Positions 26,020-35,497 of a stretch of DNA of 47,399 nt are shown here, one piece after another (the first letter of the stretch is position 1; each line of letters opens with the position of its first letter). This DNA comes from Prochlorococcus sp. AG-402-G22 (GTDB lineage Bacteria; Cyanobacteriota; Cyanobacteriia; PCC-6307; Cyanobiaceae). The position numbers and the translations under genes were made by a program. Under the pieces are notes generated by a model that ran no database searches, had not been told where the DNA came from, and was given only the letters and a program-made list of their open reading frames with translations. The DNA lies in assembly GCA_003217035.1 (NCBI GenBank), contig QCHV01000013.1, forward strand, positions 1 to 47,399, written 5' to 3'.

Positions 26020-27060
26020 TCAGGCAATAGCCACCTGAAGGTTCGGCTTTAAACCTAGTACTGAGAAACCATGCCTTAATGAAGCCTCACCAATAAAGTC
26101 CATCTTTTCAAGAGTGATGTTATTTCGTCCCCAACTAAAATTCGTATGACACTCTTCAAATTCCAAAAGCATTGCTTCAGCAAAACAAGCAAACATTTGT
26201 CTTTGCGGTTTTTCCATTGCAGCAAGTTCCATCATGTTCCATCCAATATCAGCAAAAAACTCAACTATTCCACCTTTTAAAACATGAATTCCTAATCCAT
26301 TAAATTTTTCATTCAAGTTTTTTGGGTACCCACCATCAATCATCAGACAAGGCTTATGCAAGTTAGAAGTATCTATTTCCAAATTTTTAGGCAAGCTTGC
26401 GACCCAAATAACAACATCAGCAAGAGGTAAAGCCTCCTCCATAGGAAGGATCTTGCCTCCATTTAAACTATTTTGAAGTTCTATTAACGGCTGCTGCTGT
26501 CTTGCGACTAACAGGACTTCCTTAACCCCTGTTCGCTCAACAAGCCATCGACAAACTGCGCTTCCAATGTCTCCAGTTGCCCCTACAACAGCAACAGTTG
26601 CCTTTTTGGGATTGATCCCTATAAGAGGAGCGTTTAGTTCAAGCTGCCTGCATATAACCCAAGCAGTATGAGTATTACCTGTGGTGAATCTCTCCCAGTC
26701 TAAAGTTGTATTTCTTACTTGCTTATTTTGAAGAAGATTGAAGTTCTCAAAGATTATTGATGTAAAGCCTCCTAGGGCTGTGATGTTTATGCCTTTCTTT
26801 TGTGCCAGTTCCATTGCATTTAATACCTTTCTCCTAGCAGTTTTAAAGCGCCCAAGCATCTCTGGTACAAAGCATGAATCTATATATGCTCCTTCAATCT
26901 TCTTCCCTATAGCACTTACAACATTTACATGCTCTACCAATTGGGGAGGTGCACTGCACCAAACATCCAAATCGCCCTTGGCAATATGGTCATAGCCCAA
27001 GTCCATTGCCTTTTGTTTGGCATCATCAAAACTTGTCGAATGTCCGATTAGTCCAAACAT
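26020..27060 (-). CDS. aar: Acyl-ACP reductase for alkane synthesis
   Basis: A 346-residue enzyme that reduces fatty acyl-ACP to aldehyde with NADPH, first step of cyanobacterial alkane synthesis. [25 protein letters not shown] at the N-terminus is the family hallmark. The nucleotide-binding loop [16 protein letters not shown] is at residues ~158-173, and Cys292 in [12 protein letters not shown] is the likely nucleophile that holds the acyl group. ado is 159 bases upstream on the same strand and accA is 22 bases downstream. The length is that of the family, and no damage is seen. Confidence 0.96.
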   Translation of the reverse strand: MFGLIGHSTSFDDAKQKAMDLGYDHIAKGDLDVWCSAPPQLVEHVNVVSAIGKKIEGAYIDSCFVPEMLGRFKTARRKVLNAMELAQKKGINITALGGFTSIIFENFNLLQNKQVRNTTLDWERFTTGNTHTAWVICRQLELNAPLIGINPKKATVAVVGATGDIGSAVCRWLVERTGVKEVLLVARQQQPLIELQNSLNGGKILPMEEALPLADVVIWVASLPKNLEIDTSNLHKPCLMIDGGYPKNLNEKFNGLGIHVLKGGIVEFFADIGWNMMELAAMEKPQRQMFACFAEAMLLEFEECHTNFSWGRNNITLEKMDFIGEASLRHGFSVLGLKPNLQVAIA

Positions 27061-27219
27061 TGCCTATATCGAAAAATCAAATCGGAACTAAATCCTTAAG
27101 TAGAACTTGAGAGACTAACCCATCTTGCAACAAGTGCAAAATGGTATCCCATTCCAATTCGATTAAATAATCTAGAGCACTCAAGACACAAAAATTTTTT
27201 TTAATACTAAAAAGTGACC

Positions 27220-27948
27220 TCAAACAATTGCAGCAAGAGCCATACGTGCTATTTCTCTTGAATCCAAGCCCATTTCCAAAAGGGAGTCCTGATAGGCAAT
27301 CATAAACTCTTCCATCAACTCTTCCTTGTCCATTTGCAATGACTCAGCATCATCTGCCACTTGGTCAAGCATCGACTTTATAAGGGGCAAGTTTTCCTTA
27401 TTAGCCTTAAAAAGCTCTTCCTTGCAGGTTCCAAGATTGGCTTTCAACCATTCCTGACCATAATTAAGATGTAAATATTCATCTTTAACTACACCTTCAG
27501 TAATCTTCTTTGCAAAAGGGTCGGCCACGCGAATGTAAACGTGGTATGCAGAAATTGCGAACGCCTCAATAAGAATTGCTTGTATAAGAAAACACGTAGT
27601 CAGCTTCTCTTCCTTTAAGGCTTTCTGAAAATTCCCATGCAAAGGAGCAAAGAATTTTTGCGCAAAGTCCATATCTGCTACTACCCCAAGGTTTTTACCG
27701 CAAGCAGTAAAACCTTTCATATGGCGTAACTCCATAACAGCTAGTTTTTTAAGCTCGTCTGCCTTATCAGGCATTAGCCCACCTATTGCAACATAGTTGT
27801 CATGGGCTTCTTTCTCGCCTTCAATAACAATTGCATTGATACGGCTGTATGCATCTTTATATTGATCCGTAGTGAAGTCAGGCAAGCAGTCTGCTTTGGA
27901 AGCTAAATCACTAATTTCTGCGACCCCAGACGATTCAAGCGTTGGCAT
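27220..27948 (-). CDS. ado: Aldehyde deformylating oxygenase
   Basis: A 242-residue ferritin-like di-iron enzyme that turns fatty aldehydes into alkanes plus formate. The iron ligands are all visible: Glu45 (IEGEKEAH), Glu73 and His76 (VMELRHMKG), Glu128 (LIEAFAIS), Glu157 and His160 (VKDEYLHLN). The protein is the same length as the Prochlorococcus enzyme of known structure. It sits upstream of aar in the usual pair order. The product alkanes (mainly C15/C17) are thought to lie in thylakoid membranes. The gene starts at ATG 27948. Confidence 0.97.
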   Translation of the reverse strand: MPTLESSGVAEISDLASKADCLPDFTTDQYKDAYSRINAIVIEGEKEAHDNYVAIGGLMPDKADELKKLAVMELRHMKGFTACGKNLGVVADMDFAQKFFAPLHGNFQKALKEEKLTTCFLIQAILIEAFAISAYHVYIRVADPFAKKITEGVVKDEYLHLNYGQEWLKANLGTCKEELFKANKENLPLIKSMLDQVADDAESLQMDKEELMEEFMIAYQDSLLEMGLDSREIARMALAAIV

Positions 27949-28018
27949 AACTTTTAGCTAATAATTTGATCAATATGAGGAACTTTACATAACTAATCAA
28001 AAAATGGTTAGCAAATTT

Positions 28019-28864
28019 TCAGTCCTTATTGGTATTTGAACTTTTTTTTGGCTCCAAAGGCGGCCAATTGCTGGCCATTAAGTTTGTAAACAATTTTGTC
28101 CAATGATCAACCAAAGCATTTTTTAAGTCCCCACCCAACACTGCACTTGCCCCTCTACTATCTCCAATTACTCCTGAATTGCTTAAATCCTTGGTTAGCC
28201 AGGCACATGGCGCCGCACCTTCCAAACTCCATCCTTGAGGGATTGGAAGTTTTTGCTTTGAAGAATCTTTATCACTGTCAAAAGGTCTTTCTTCTCCGAC
28301 CAATTCAGGTTGTAGATGAAGCATCAAACTAGTTTCAGCTAAAGCAGCATGTAATCCTTCTTCAACTTCTCTATTAGGAATCAAATCTTTTAAGACTTCT
28401 ATCCCACTCCATAAGAAGCAAGGCAATACAGCCATTGATGGACATTCAACTCTCAATTGTCTGGCAACTGTCTGTAATAAACCTATCTGGCCACCATGAG
28501 CGTTAAAAAGAACCAATCTCTTAACCTTCATTAAGGCAAGTTGTTTGCCAATCTCACTGACAAGTTGAATCATCAAATCAGCTGACAATGTCAAAGTGCC
28601 AGGAAAACCTGCATGCTCAGGAGAAAAGCCTATTTTTTGCGAAGGCAACATCCATATAGGAAGCTCAGGTGGCAATCTATACAAGACTTCTTCAAGAATC
28701 TTTTCTGCAAAAAGAGCATCAGTTTTTAAAGGCAAATGAGGCCCATGCTGTTCAAAAGCACCAAATGGCCAAACCACAGTCGAACCATCCCTTAGGCCTG
28801 CTTCTTGGGCATTTGGCCAACTCAAACAATCAAAGCTTCGCAAATTAGAAATAATTGAAATCAC
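28019..28864 (-). CDS. Creatininase family amidohydrolase-like protein
   Basis: A 281-residue protein of the creatininase/MftE fold. Metal-binding motifs are visible: FGAFEQHGPHLPLKTDALFA near residues 34-53, with Glu, His and Asp ligands, and LVLFNAHGGQIGLL near 135-148. The GFSPEHAGFPGTLTL stretch is also typical. Real creatinine use is unlikely in a marine cyanobacterium; family members also act on cyclic amides or in flavin and cofactor pathways. The start is GTG 28864. It is divergent from the S1-domain gene, leaving a very short shared promoter region of about 65 bases. The exact substrate is not known. Confidence 0.85.
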   Translation of the reverse strand: MISIISNLRSFDCLSWPNAQEAGLRDGSTVVWPFGAFEQHGPHLPLKTDALFAEKILEEVLYRLPPELPIWMLPSQKIGFSPEHAGFPGTLTLSADLMIQLVSEIGKQLALMKVKRLVLFNAHGGQIGLLQTVARQLRVECPSMAVLPCFLWSGIEVLKDLIPNREVEEGLHAALAETSLMLHLQPELVGEERPFDSDKDSSKQKLPIPQGWSLEGAAPCAWLTKDLSNSGVIGDSRGASAVLGGDLKNALVDHWTKLFTNLMASNWPPLEPKKSSNTNKD

Positions 28865-28930
28865 CTCAATTCAAGAAAATAACTTAACGTTGCCTGCAAG
28901 AATGACTAATTGACAACCCCCATAGGTCTT

Positions 28931-30181
28931 ATGGCTGGCTCGGGAAAGACACAACCAAATAGGCCTAAACCTCCTACAAAGGATACCGATAGTCCTCGCA
29001 AACCATTGCAGGTAATGCATATTAGTCGAAAAGAAGAGCAAGGAAAGCTGCAAGAAAATGAAGAAGATTCTCTAAAAAGAAACACAGTTGATGAAGCTCC
29101 AAACAATTTTGAAGAAGTTTTTGAAGCTGCAAATGCTCCAAATAAACCGTCTAGATCTCATAACAAAACTTCTTCTAATGATTTCGAATTTGGGAACAAC
29201 CCAAATATTTCAATGGGAGATCTTCTTGAAAGCGAAGGCGGGGAAGATAACGGGTTTAATTCACCAAATTTTGCCGAAAGAAGTGTTGATGATTTTGACT
29301 TTGATGAAGAGGCTTTCTTAGAAGCACTTAATGAAAACGAACCTATTGGTTCTACAGGAGAGATCGCGAAAGGCTCTGTAATAGGCATAGAAAGCGATGG
29401 AGTTTATGTAGACATAGGCGGGAAAGCTCCTGGGTTTATGCCAAAGAAAGAGTGCGGCCTTGGCGTCATAACCAATCTCAAAGAACGTTTTCCAAAAGGC
29501 CTTGAAGTTGAGGTGTTGGTAACACGAGAGCAAAATGCTGATGGGATGGTAACCATTAGCTGCAGAGCACTTGCATTACGAAAGAGTTGGGAGAAAGTAA
29601 TGCAACAAGAAAAAAACGGTGAAATAGTCGAAGTAAAAATCAATGGCTTTAATCGTGGGGGGGTCACATGTGATTTAGAAGGTCTAAGAGGATTTATTCC
29701 ACGCTCTCAACTTGATTTAGGTCAAAACCACGAGTCATTAGTAGGGAAATCTCTTACTGTCGCATTCCTAGAAGTTAATCCAGACAGTAGAAAACTTATT
29801 CTATCTGAGAAAAAAGCAGCTCTCCTTGCACAATTTTCAAAATTAGAGATTGGACAAGTTGTAGAAGGAAAAGTTCTTGCAATTAAACCTTATGGTTTTT
29901 TTATAGATTTAGGAGGTATAAGCGGTCTTTTACATCAGTCAATGGTTACAAACGGGAGCATAAGATCTTTAAGAGAAGTTTTTAATCAAGGGGAATCTAT
30001 AAAAGCACTTATAACAGAGCTGGATCCTAATAGAGGAAGAATTGGACTAAATACTGCTCTCCTGGAAGGAATTCCTGGTGAGATACTTGTTGAGAAAGAA
30101 AAAGTTTTAGCAGAGGCAGAAGAACGAGCAGTAAAAGCCAAAAGTCTTCTTATAAACAAAAAAGACGAGAATAGTAAATGA
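28931..30181 (+). CDS. S1-domain RNA-binding protein, ribosomal protein S1-like (Nbp1 type)
   Basis: About 416 residues from ATG 28931; a TTG at 28910 would add seven residues. The first ~130 residues are acidic, polar and probably disordered. Three S1 (OB-fold) domains follow: EIAKGSVIGIESDGVYVDIGGKAPGF, EIVEVKINGFNRGGVTCDLEGLRGFIPRSQL, and IGQVVEGKVLAIKPYGFFIDLGGISGLLH. The first is less like standard S1 than the third. Cyanobacteria have two or more S1 homologues; this one is the shorter second type, thought to bind mRNA. The stop overlaps the start of the Tab2-like gene (ATGA), so the two are translationally coupled and may work together in mRNA binding. Confidence 0.88.
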   Translation: MAGSGKTQPNRPKPPTKDTDSPRKPLQVMHISRKEEQGKLQENEEDSLKRNTVDEAPNNFEEVFEAANAPNKPSRSHNKTSSNDFEFGNNPNISMGDLLESEGGEDNGFNSPNFAERSVDDFDFDEEAFLEALNENEPIGSTGEIAKGSVIGIESDGVYVDIGGKAPGFMPKKECGLGVITNLKERFPKGLEVEVLVTREQNADGMVTISCRALALRKSWEKVMQQEKNGEIVEVKINGFNRGGVTCDLEGLRGFIPRSQLDLGQNHESLVGKSLTVAFLEVNPDSRKLILSEKKAALLAQFSKLEIGQVVEGKVLAIKPYGFFIDLGGISGLLHQSMVTNGSIRSLREVFNQGESIKALITELDPNRGRIGLNTALLEGIPGEILVEKEKVLAEAEERAVKAKSLLINKKDENSK

Positions 30182-31077
30182 TGGATACAAACGATATAAA
30201 CAAATTAAAAGAACTTAGGCAAGCAGACTGGGAGCTTGACTTTTACTCACGCCCAATAATGGAACCTGATGGCAAAAAAAGATGGGAGTTATTAATAACT
30301 AGCTCAGAAGACAACCAAGATGAAAGAACTTTTCGTTGGGAAAAGCGTTGTCCAGCAGATAATGTTAATTCTATATGGCTGTCAAAAGCGCTAAATGAAG
30401 CACTATTAGAGGCTGATGCTCAAGGCTGGCAAAAGCCACAAAGGTTGCGTTGCTGGAGAGCGTCAATGAAAACTATGGTTAAAAAAGCTGCTGAGACAAT
30501 TGGATTAGACGTTAAAGAAAGTAGACGAACATATACACTCCTTGATTGGCTAGCTGAAAGAGAAAGAGACGTTTACCCAAAGGAATCAGGCTATTTATCT
30601 GGTCCTATAGCTCCACCACCAGCTCGCCTAATCAATCAACCCACGCCTCTTCCTGAAGCGCTTAGAGGTGATGCATGGAGCTTTGCTTCTATTGGACTTG
30701 CGAGCCTAAATGAAGCAAAAGAATGGCCAATAGAGTTCAAAGGACTTTTACCAATAAAGTCATCCTTAGATTTAAATATTCCAGTACCAGGACTAAGACT
30801 ATTTAGCAAAGATAGAGCTTTTGCCCTATCTGCATGGTTGAGTGGAATAGAACCAGTAAAACTATTAGTTGAAGGAACTCAATTAATACTTGAATCTGGA
30901 CAAGAAGACAGATGGTTAGTAACCGACATGGAAGTTAGTACCGCTAAAAATGCAGAAAGCAGTCTTTTAATTTCAAGAGAAAAAATAGATGGTCTTCAAT
31001 TTATTGCTATTCAAAGCTCTCCAAAAGAAGAAAAATTTGCTGGCTTTTGGATGCTAAGAGATATTGAAGCTAATTAA
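30178..31077 (+). CDS. Tab2/Atab2-family RNA-binding protein
   Basis: A 299-residue protein of the Tab2 family (DUF1092). The N-terminus ELRQADWELDFYSRPIMEPDGKKRWELLI is the family signature, followed by WLSKALNEALLEADAQGWQKPQRLRCWRASMKTM and YPKESGYLSGPIAPPPARLINQPTPLPEALRGDAW. In Chlamydomonas, Tab2 binds the psaB 5' leader and is needed for PsaB translation; the plant homologue does so for photosystem proteins. In cyanobacteria a similar role in photosystem I is likely but not shown here. The start overlaps the S1-like gene by 4 bases, linking the two RNA-binding proteins. Confidence 0.9.
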   Translation: MMDTNDINKLKELRQADWELDFYSRPIMEPDGKKRWELLITSSEDNQDERTFRWEKRCPADNVNSIWLSKALNEALLEADAQGWQKPQRLRCWRASMKTMVKKAAETIGLDVKESRRTYTLLDWLAERERDVYPKESGYLSGPIAPPPARLINQPTPLPEALRGDAWSFASIGLASLNEAKEWPIEFKGLLPIKSSLDLNIPVPGLRLFSKDRAFALSAWLSGIEPVKLLVEGTQLILESGQEDRWLVTDMEVSTAKNAESSLLISREKIDGLQFIAIQSSPKEEKFAGFWMLRDIEAN

Positions 31078-31114
31078 AGCTACTATGTAAATATATTCTT
31101 ATAAAAGGTGTTTC

Positions 31115-31903
31115 TTGCAAAAGAGAAAAAGTTCAAATACCAAGAATGGTTGGATTGAAATTCATATAGGTGATAGGAAGTCAATTCAATCAAATCTTCT
31201 TAATCAATATAAATTTACACATAGTTTTTTCTCAAAAGATTTTGGATTATTCGCCCCAAATCAACTATCAAAGCATTTAACTGATACCTGTAGTGTTCAT
31301 TTTACAAAGCAAGTTCACGGCGAAAGAATAATCTTTACTGAAGACGCTATTGATTCAAGTAATATTTGTGCCGATGGCATGATTAGCAGCAATAATGGCC
31401 AGAGCCTGTGGCTATATACTGCAGATTGTATCCCAATACTATTTGCAGATACAAAAACAGGATGCGTAGCTGCAGTTCATGCTGGTTGGAAGGGTATTAG
31501 CAAAAAGATTATTAACAAAACTATTTCAAAATTAAATTCAATTGGATCTAAACCAGAAAGTATTATTGTTGCCTTAGGTCCAGCTATATCCCAAAGCAAT
31601 TATCAGATCAGCTTAGATACAGCTAAATTAATTTCATTCAGCATATATTCAGCAGGCACTAAACCTGATGAGAATATCAAGAAGCTTGAATCTACTGGCA
31701 TTCTTAAATATGATGATGAACCAAATAAGTTCAAATTAGACATTCGTCTTGCCGCCAAGTATCAATTAGAATTTTCAGGAGTTCTTCCTAATAATATAAG
31801 CATTAATCAAGATTGTACTTATACAAACAAAGAACTATTTAACTCATGGAGAAGAGATCATATCAAATCTCGTCAATGGAGCTTTATCTTATCAAAAGGC
31901 TAA
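31115..31903 (+). CDS. Multicopper polyphenol oxidase / purine nucleoside phosphorylase-like (PgeF, YfiH)
   Basis: A 262-residue protein of the laccase-domain YfiH family. Motifs: FTKQVHGERI, DGMISSNNGQSLWLYTADCIPILFADTKTGCVAAVHAGWKGI (with the Cys and His metal ligands), and CTYTNKELFNSWRRD near the end. Members act on purine nucleosides or remove wrong amino acids from peptidoglycan precursors (family knowledge). The start is TTG 31115, preceded by an AAAAGG ribosome site. No in-frame ATG or GTG lies near, so TTG is supported. It converges on the SNase-like gene with a 4-base overlap. Confidence 0.85.
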   Translation: MQKRKSSNTKNGWIEIHIGDRKSIQSNLLNQYKFTHSFFSKDFGLFAPNQLSKHLTDTCSVHFTKQVHGERIIFTEDAIDSSNICADGMISSNNGQSLWLYTADCIPILFADTKTGCVAAVHAGWKGISKKIINKTISKLNSIGSKPESIIVALGPAISQSNYQISLDTAKLISFSIYSAGTKPDENIKKLESTGILKYDDEPNKFKLDIRLAAKYQLEFSGVLPNNISINQDCTYTNKELFNSWRRDHIKSRQWSFILSKG

Positions 31904-32280
31904 TAATCCAAGCAATTAATTTCTGCGATACCCTTTTCCTTCATTAACATTCCCAGATCTTGATTAGAACTAATTTTAATTACTTTAGATATCAATTTTC
32001 CATCTGAATATCCGATTGGACGCAGGTTTACTTTCGTATGTCTAGGCAGTTCAGATTTCAACCATTTAAAAGCCTCGTCTTCATCCTTTGGATCAACACT
32101 TACGCATCCTATATCAACATTATAAACACGATTCTGGTCTCCAACTTGAATACTAGATGCACTACTTATCTGAAAAATTTCTGCTGAATTAACAGTATAT
32201 GGATAAAGTGATGCAATTACAATTGAAAATACAATTATGAATAACTTCCTAATTAAGTTGATTAGCAACATTCGGTGCAC
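31900..32280 (-). CDS. Secreted SNase-like protein, probably not a nuclease
   Basis: A 126-residue protein. Residues ~8-32 are a signal peptide or membrane anchor (IRKLFIIVFSIVIASLYPYTVNSA). The rest looks like a short thermonuclease (SNase) OB-fold: GDQNRVYNVDIGCVSVDP in the place of the first active-site strand and GYSDGKLISKVIKI in the place of the DxxGR turn. The Arg and Glu residues that catalyse in real SNase are not clearly present, so activity is doubtful. The stop overlaps the PgeF-like gene by 4 bases tail to tail. Its role in the periplasm is unknown. Confidence 0.65.
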   Translation of the reverse strand: MHRMLLINLIRKLFIIVFSIVIASLYPYTVNSAEIFQISSASSIQVGDQNRVYNVDIGCVSVDPKDEDEAFKWLKSELPRHTKVNLRPIGYSDGKLISKVIKISSNQDLGMLMKEKGIAEINCLDY

Positions 32281-32334
32281 AATTTATACTTATTGGAGGA
32301 AGTTTGTCCGCATCGAGACATATTTAGTTCGGCT

Positions 32335-34107
32335 CTAATGCAAATTTGGAGGGGGAGAAGGAAGTCCAACCATTTGGGCATTGCTTTTTCCAGGTGGGAC
32401 CATTGGGTAACAATTCTCATCTCTACGAACATTGACATCTACAAGAACTGGTCCTTCGTAATTCAAGCAATCCTTAAGCTGATTCTTTAAATCTTCGCGC
32501 TCTTTTATTCGAATCCCTTTTATCCCAAAAGCATTAGCTAAAGAAACAAAGTCAGGCTCTCCACTAAGCATATCAGTCGCAGAATATCTTTCTTGATAAA
32601 AACTTTGCTGCCACTGTCTAACCATTCCTTGCCAATGATTATTAATAATAACAATCTTTGTATTTAATTTGTTTTGAGAAATAGTTGCAAGTTCCTGAAT
32701 ATTCATAAGGATGCTTGCATCACCAGCAATACAAACAACCTGTTGATTTGGCAAGGCAACTTGAACACCTAATGCCGCTGGAACTCCAAAGCCCATTGTG
32801 CCCAATCCAGCACTGCTAATCCATTGGCGAGGCCCATTCCTTAAATATTGAGCAGCCCACATTTGGTGTTGGCCAACATCAGTTGTTATATAGGCATTCG
32901 GAGCTAAATCTCTTATTGCTAAAAGGACTTCCTGAGGATAAATCTCACCTTCCTGCCCAGGCGTCATTAGAGGATAGTCATCCTTCCATTTTTTTATCCG
33001 CTGTAGCCACTGGTTAGTAGTTGGTTTTACATTTTGCTTTTTACTTAACTCAAGAAGTCTAGAAAGACTAACTCGTACGTCTCCAATCACAGCAACATCT
33101 GCCAACCTGTTTTTATTTAATTCCGCAGGGTCAACTTCAAAATGTATCACTTTTGCTTTTGGAGCGAAAGTCTCTAGTTTTCCAGTGACTCTGTCATCAA
33201 AACGAGCACCAATCGCCACTAACAAATCACATTCAGTAACTGCGAAGTTTGCATATGCAGTTCCATGCATTCCAAGCATGCCAACTGAAAGAGGGTCCCT
33301 CTCATCAAAAGCACCTTTACCCATCAAGGTTGAAGTAACAGGCAACTGATGACGCTTAGCAATTTCTGCCAAGGTTTTATGAGCACCCGCAGAGATAACT
33401 CCACCACCCACATAAAGTAAAGGGCGGTTTGATTCTTCAATCAACTTAAGTGCACTAATAATTGATGAGTCTTCAGGCTGAGGTGGCAACTGAAACCCTT
33501 GAGGAATTTCAGATCCAGGTGAGACTGGTATGTAATTAAAAAGTTCCTGGCCAACATCTTTTGGAATATCTATCAGAACTGGACCTGGACGACCAGAAGA
33601 TGCAATAAAGAAAGCTTGCGCAACTACCGATCCAATCTCAGATGGATCTCTTACGACCCATGAATGCTTAACGATTGGCAGGGTTATTCCAAAAATATCG
33701 GTTTCCTGAAACGCATCTGTTCCTATTGCTTGCCTGGGAACTTGTCCTGTAATAACAACTAAAGGTACAGAATCCATCTGGGCTGTGGCTATGCCAGTGA
33801 CAAGATTCGTTGCGCCAGGACCAGAAGTACCAAAACATACTCCTACTTTGCCAGTAGCTCTAGCGAATCCATCAGCAGCATGAGCTGCCCCTTGTTCATG
33901 CCGAACAAGAATGTGTTTCAGCCAACCTTGTTCTTCAGCCTTATAAACAGCATCGTATATAGGAAGAATTGCACCCCCTGGATATCCAAAGATAGTGCTC
34001 ACCTTATGAAGGCGTAAAGCATCCATCAGAGCATCAGCTCCTAAAGTTTGGCAATATTTCTTATTTCCTGTATCACCCAGGTCTACAGGTGATGAAGTCA
34101 GAGTCAC
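32335..34107 (-). CDS. ilvB: Acetolactate synthase large subunit
   Basis: A 590-residue ThDP enzyme that joins two pyruvates (or pyruvate and 2-oxobutyrate) at the start of valine, leucine and isoleucine synthesis. Catalytic Glu71 is in LVRHEQGAAHAADGFARA. The FAD-binding middle domain and the ThDP/Mg motif GDASILMNIQELATISQNK...NN are intact. The regulatory subunit IlvH is not in this window. The start is GTG 34107, as the conserved N-terminal part begins soon after and the length is normal. It lies 144 bases from hemH, with both on the minus strand. Confidence 0.96.
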   Translation of the reverse strand: MTLTSSPVDLGDTGNKKYCQTLGADALMDALRLHKVSTIFGYPGGAILPIYDAVYKAEEQGWLKHILVRHEQGAAHAADGFARATGKVGVCFGTSGPGATNLVTGIATAQMDSVPLVVITGQVPRQAIGTDAFQETDIFGITLPIVKHSWVVRDPSEIGSVVAQAFFIASSGRPGPVLIDIPKDVGQELFNYIPVSPGSEIPQGFQLPPQPEDSSIISALKLIEESNRPLLYVGGGVISAGAHKTLAEIAKRHQLPVTSTLMGKGAFDERDPLSVGMLGMHGTAYANFAVTECDLLVAIGARFDDRVTGKLETFAPKAKVIHFEVDPAELNKNRLADVAVIGDVRVSLSRLLELSKKQNVKPTTNQWLQRIKKWKDDYPLMTPGQEGEIYPQEVLLAIRDLAPNAYITTDVGQHQMWAAQYLRNGPRQWISSAGLGTMGFGVPAALGVQVALPNQQVVCIAGDASILMNIQELATISQNKLNTKIVIINNHWQGMVRQWQQSFYQERYSATDMLSGEPDFVSLANAFGIKGIRIKEREDLKNQLKDCLNYEGPVLVDVNVRRDENCYPMVPPGKSNAQMVGLPSPPPNLH

Positions 34108-34251
34108 GAGGGAAGATTTGCTCTATTCATAAATGGTATATGGCTAATGCTTACTTTGCCTAGAAAATATAAAAAAAAATTCAAAACGGAACTTTTATCG
34201 CAAATAGTAATTGCATCAATTAGAGGGGCAATTAAATATAAAAAAATATTT

Positions 34252-35427
34252 TCAAAGCAAGCCTATGTAATGCAAAGGGCCATTCCCGATAAATAATTCC
34301 AATAAAAATACAATAAAAACAAACATGGCCACTCTTCCATTCCAAACCTCAGCACTGTTATTCCATCCCCACTGCCATTTTTCTTGTGGATAAAGTTTAA
34401 TTTTGTCAGGAAGTTTTGCCGCCTCATTCAAGCTGATTTCTGGGCCTTCCAAACAAGAAGTAACCAAATCAGCCAAGCCCTTAATAAACATCGGATAAGT
34501 ATCTAGAGCTCTAACTCTTCGGAAATTAGTTATGCCAAATCTCTTTGCAATATTTCTATATTCTATATCAATCTCTTGGAGAGTTTCTATATGTTCACTA
34601 ACAAAACTAATTGGTACTACTACTAACTCCTTAGTTAAACTCTTGCCAAGCTCTTCAAAAACATCTTCAGTATATGGTTGGAGCCATTCTTCAGGACCAA
34701 CACGACTTTGATATGAAAGTGTATAGGGATTACTATGACCAAGAATTTTCTCGAGTTGGTCAATAATTAATATTGAACAATCCTGAATCTCTTCTTTATA
34801 AGGATCGCCTGCTTCTTCTACATAACTTTTTGGAACGCCATGAGCTGTAAAACAAATATGAGCTTTTTCTGGAGATTGACATAATAGTATTTGTTCTTTT
34901 ATTAATTCAGCCATTGAAGATATGTAGCCTGGATTATCAAACCAGCTTCTAATACATCTAATTGGTAGTTTTTGAAATTCTACATCGGCTTCTCTTAGCC
35001 GCTTTAGCTCTCTAAAACTAGAACCACTAGTACTTATAGAGAATTGAGGGTAAAGAGGCAGTACTACAACCTGACTTATTCCATCTGCTTTTATATCTGA
35101 AACAGCAGATTCTGTAAAAGGGTGCCAATAGCGCATGGCAACATAACTTGTTGCATTAATGCCTCTTTGACGGAGTTCACTCTGCAATTCTCTAGCTTGT
35201 TGCTCTGTAATTCGTCTCAAAGGTGACCCACCACCAATTGATTGATAAGCCTTCTGAGACCTTGAACTTCTAAGGGTACTTATAAACCAGGCCAATGGTT
35301 TCTGAAAAAATGGTATTGGTATTCTGATTATTTCAGGGTCAGAAAAAAGATTGTATAAAAAAGGCCCTACATCTTTAATGCGCTCAGGTCCCCCAAGATT
35401 CATTAAAAGGATGCCAACGCGAGTCAT
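34252..35427 (-). CDS. hemH: Ferrochelatase with C-terminal light-harvesting-like helix
   Basis: A 391-residue enzyme that puts Fe2+ into protoporphyrin IX to make haem. The catalytic part covers ~1-320: [39 protein letters not shown] with His196, and [17 protein letters not shown] linker follows. At the end (residues ~357-385) is a membrane helix with a chlorophyll a/b binding motif, [13 protein letters not shown]. This CAB tail is the normal cyanobacterial form and is thought to bind chlorophyll and control the dimer. It shows that haem and chlorophyll supply are tied at the membrane. Confidence 0.96.
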   Translation of the reverse strand: MTRVGILLMNLGGPERIKDVGPFLYNLFSDPEIIRIPIPFFQKPLAWFISTLRSSRSQKAYQSIGGGSPLRRITEQQARELQSELRQRGINATSYVAMRYWHPFTESAVSDIKADGISQVVVLPLYPQFSISTSGSSFRELKRLREADVEFQKLPIRCIRSWFDNPGYISSMAELIKEQILLCQSPEKAHICFTAHGVPKSYVEEAGDPYKEEIQDCSILIIDQLEKILGHSNPYTLSYQSRVGPEEWLQPYTEDVFEELGKSLTKELVVVPISFVSEHIETLQEIDIEYRNIAKRFGITNFRRVRALDTYPMFIKGLADLVTSCLEGPEISLNEAAKLPDKIKLYPQEKWQWGWNNSAEVWNGRVAMFVFIVFLLELFIGNGPLHYIGLL

Positions 35428-35497
35428 TAAAAAAATGCCAGAAGGGGGTTGAGCCTAGCTCTATATGACGTCAAGGTAAGTGTAACCATTTAGACCA

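Noticed and set aside
34108-34251. tRNA or small RNA in the ilvB-hemH gap
   Set aside because: The gap is A-rich with no cloverleaf and no strong hairpin.
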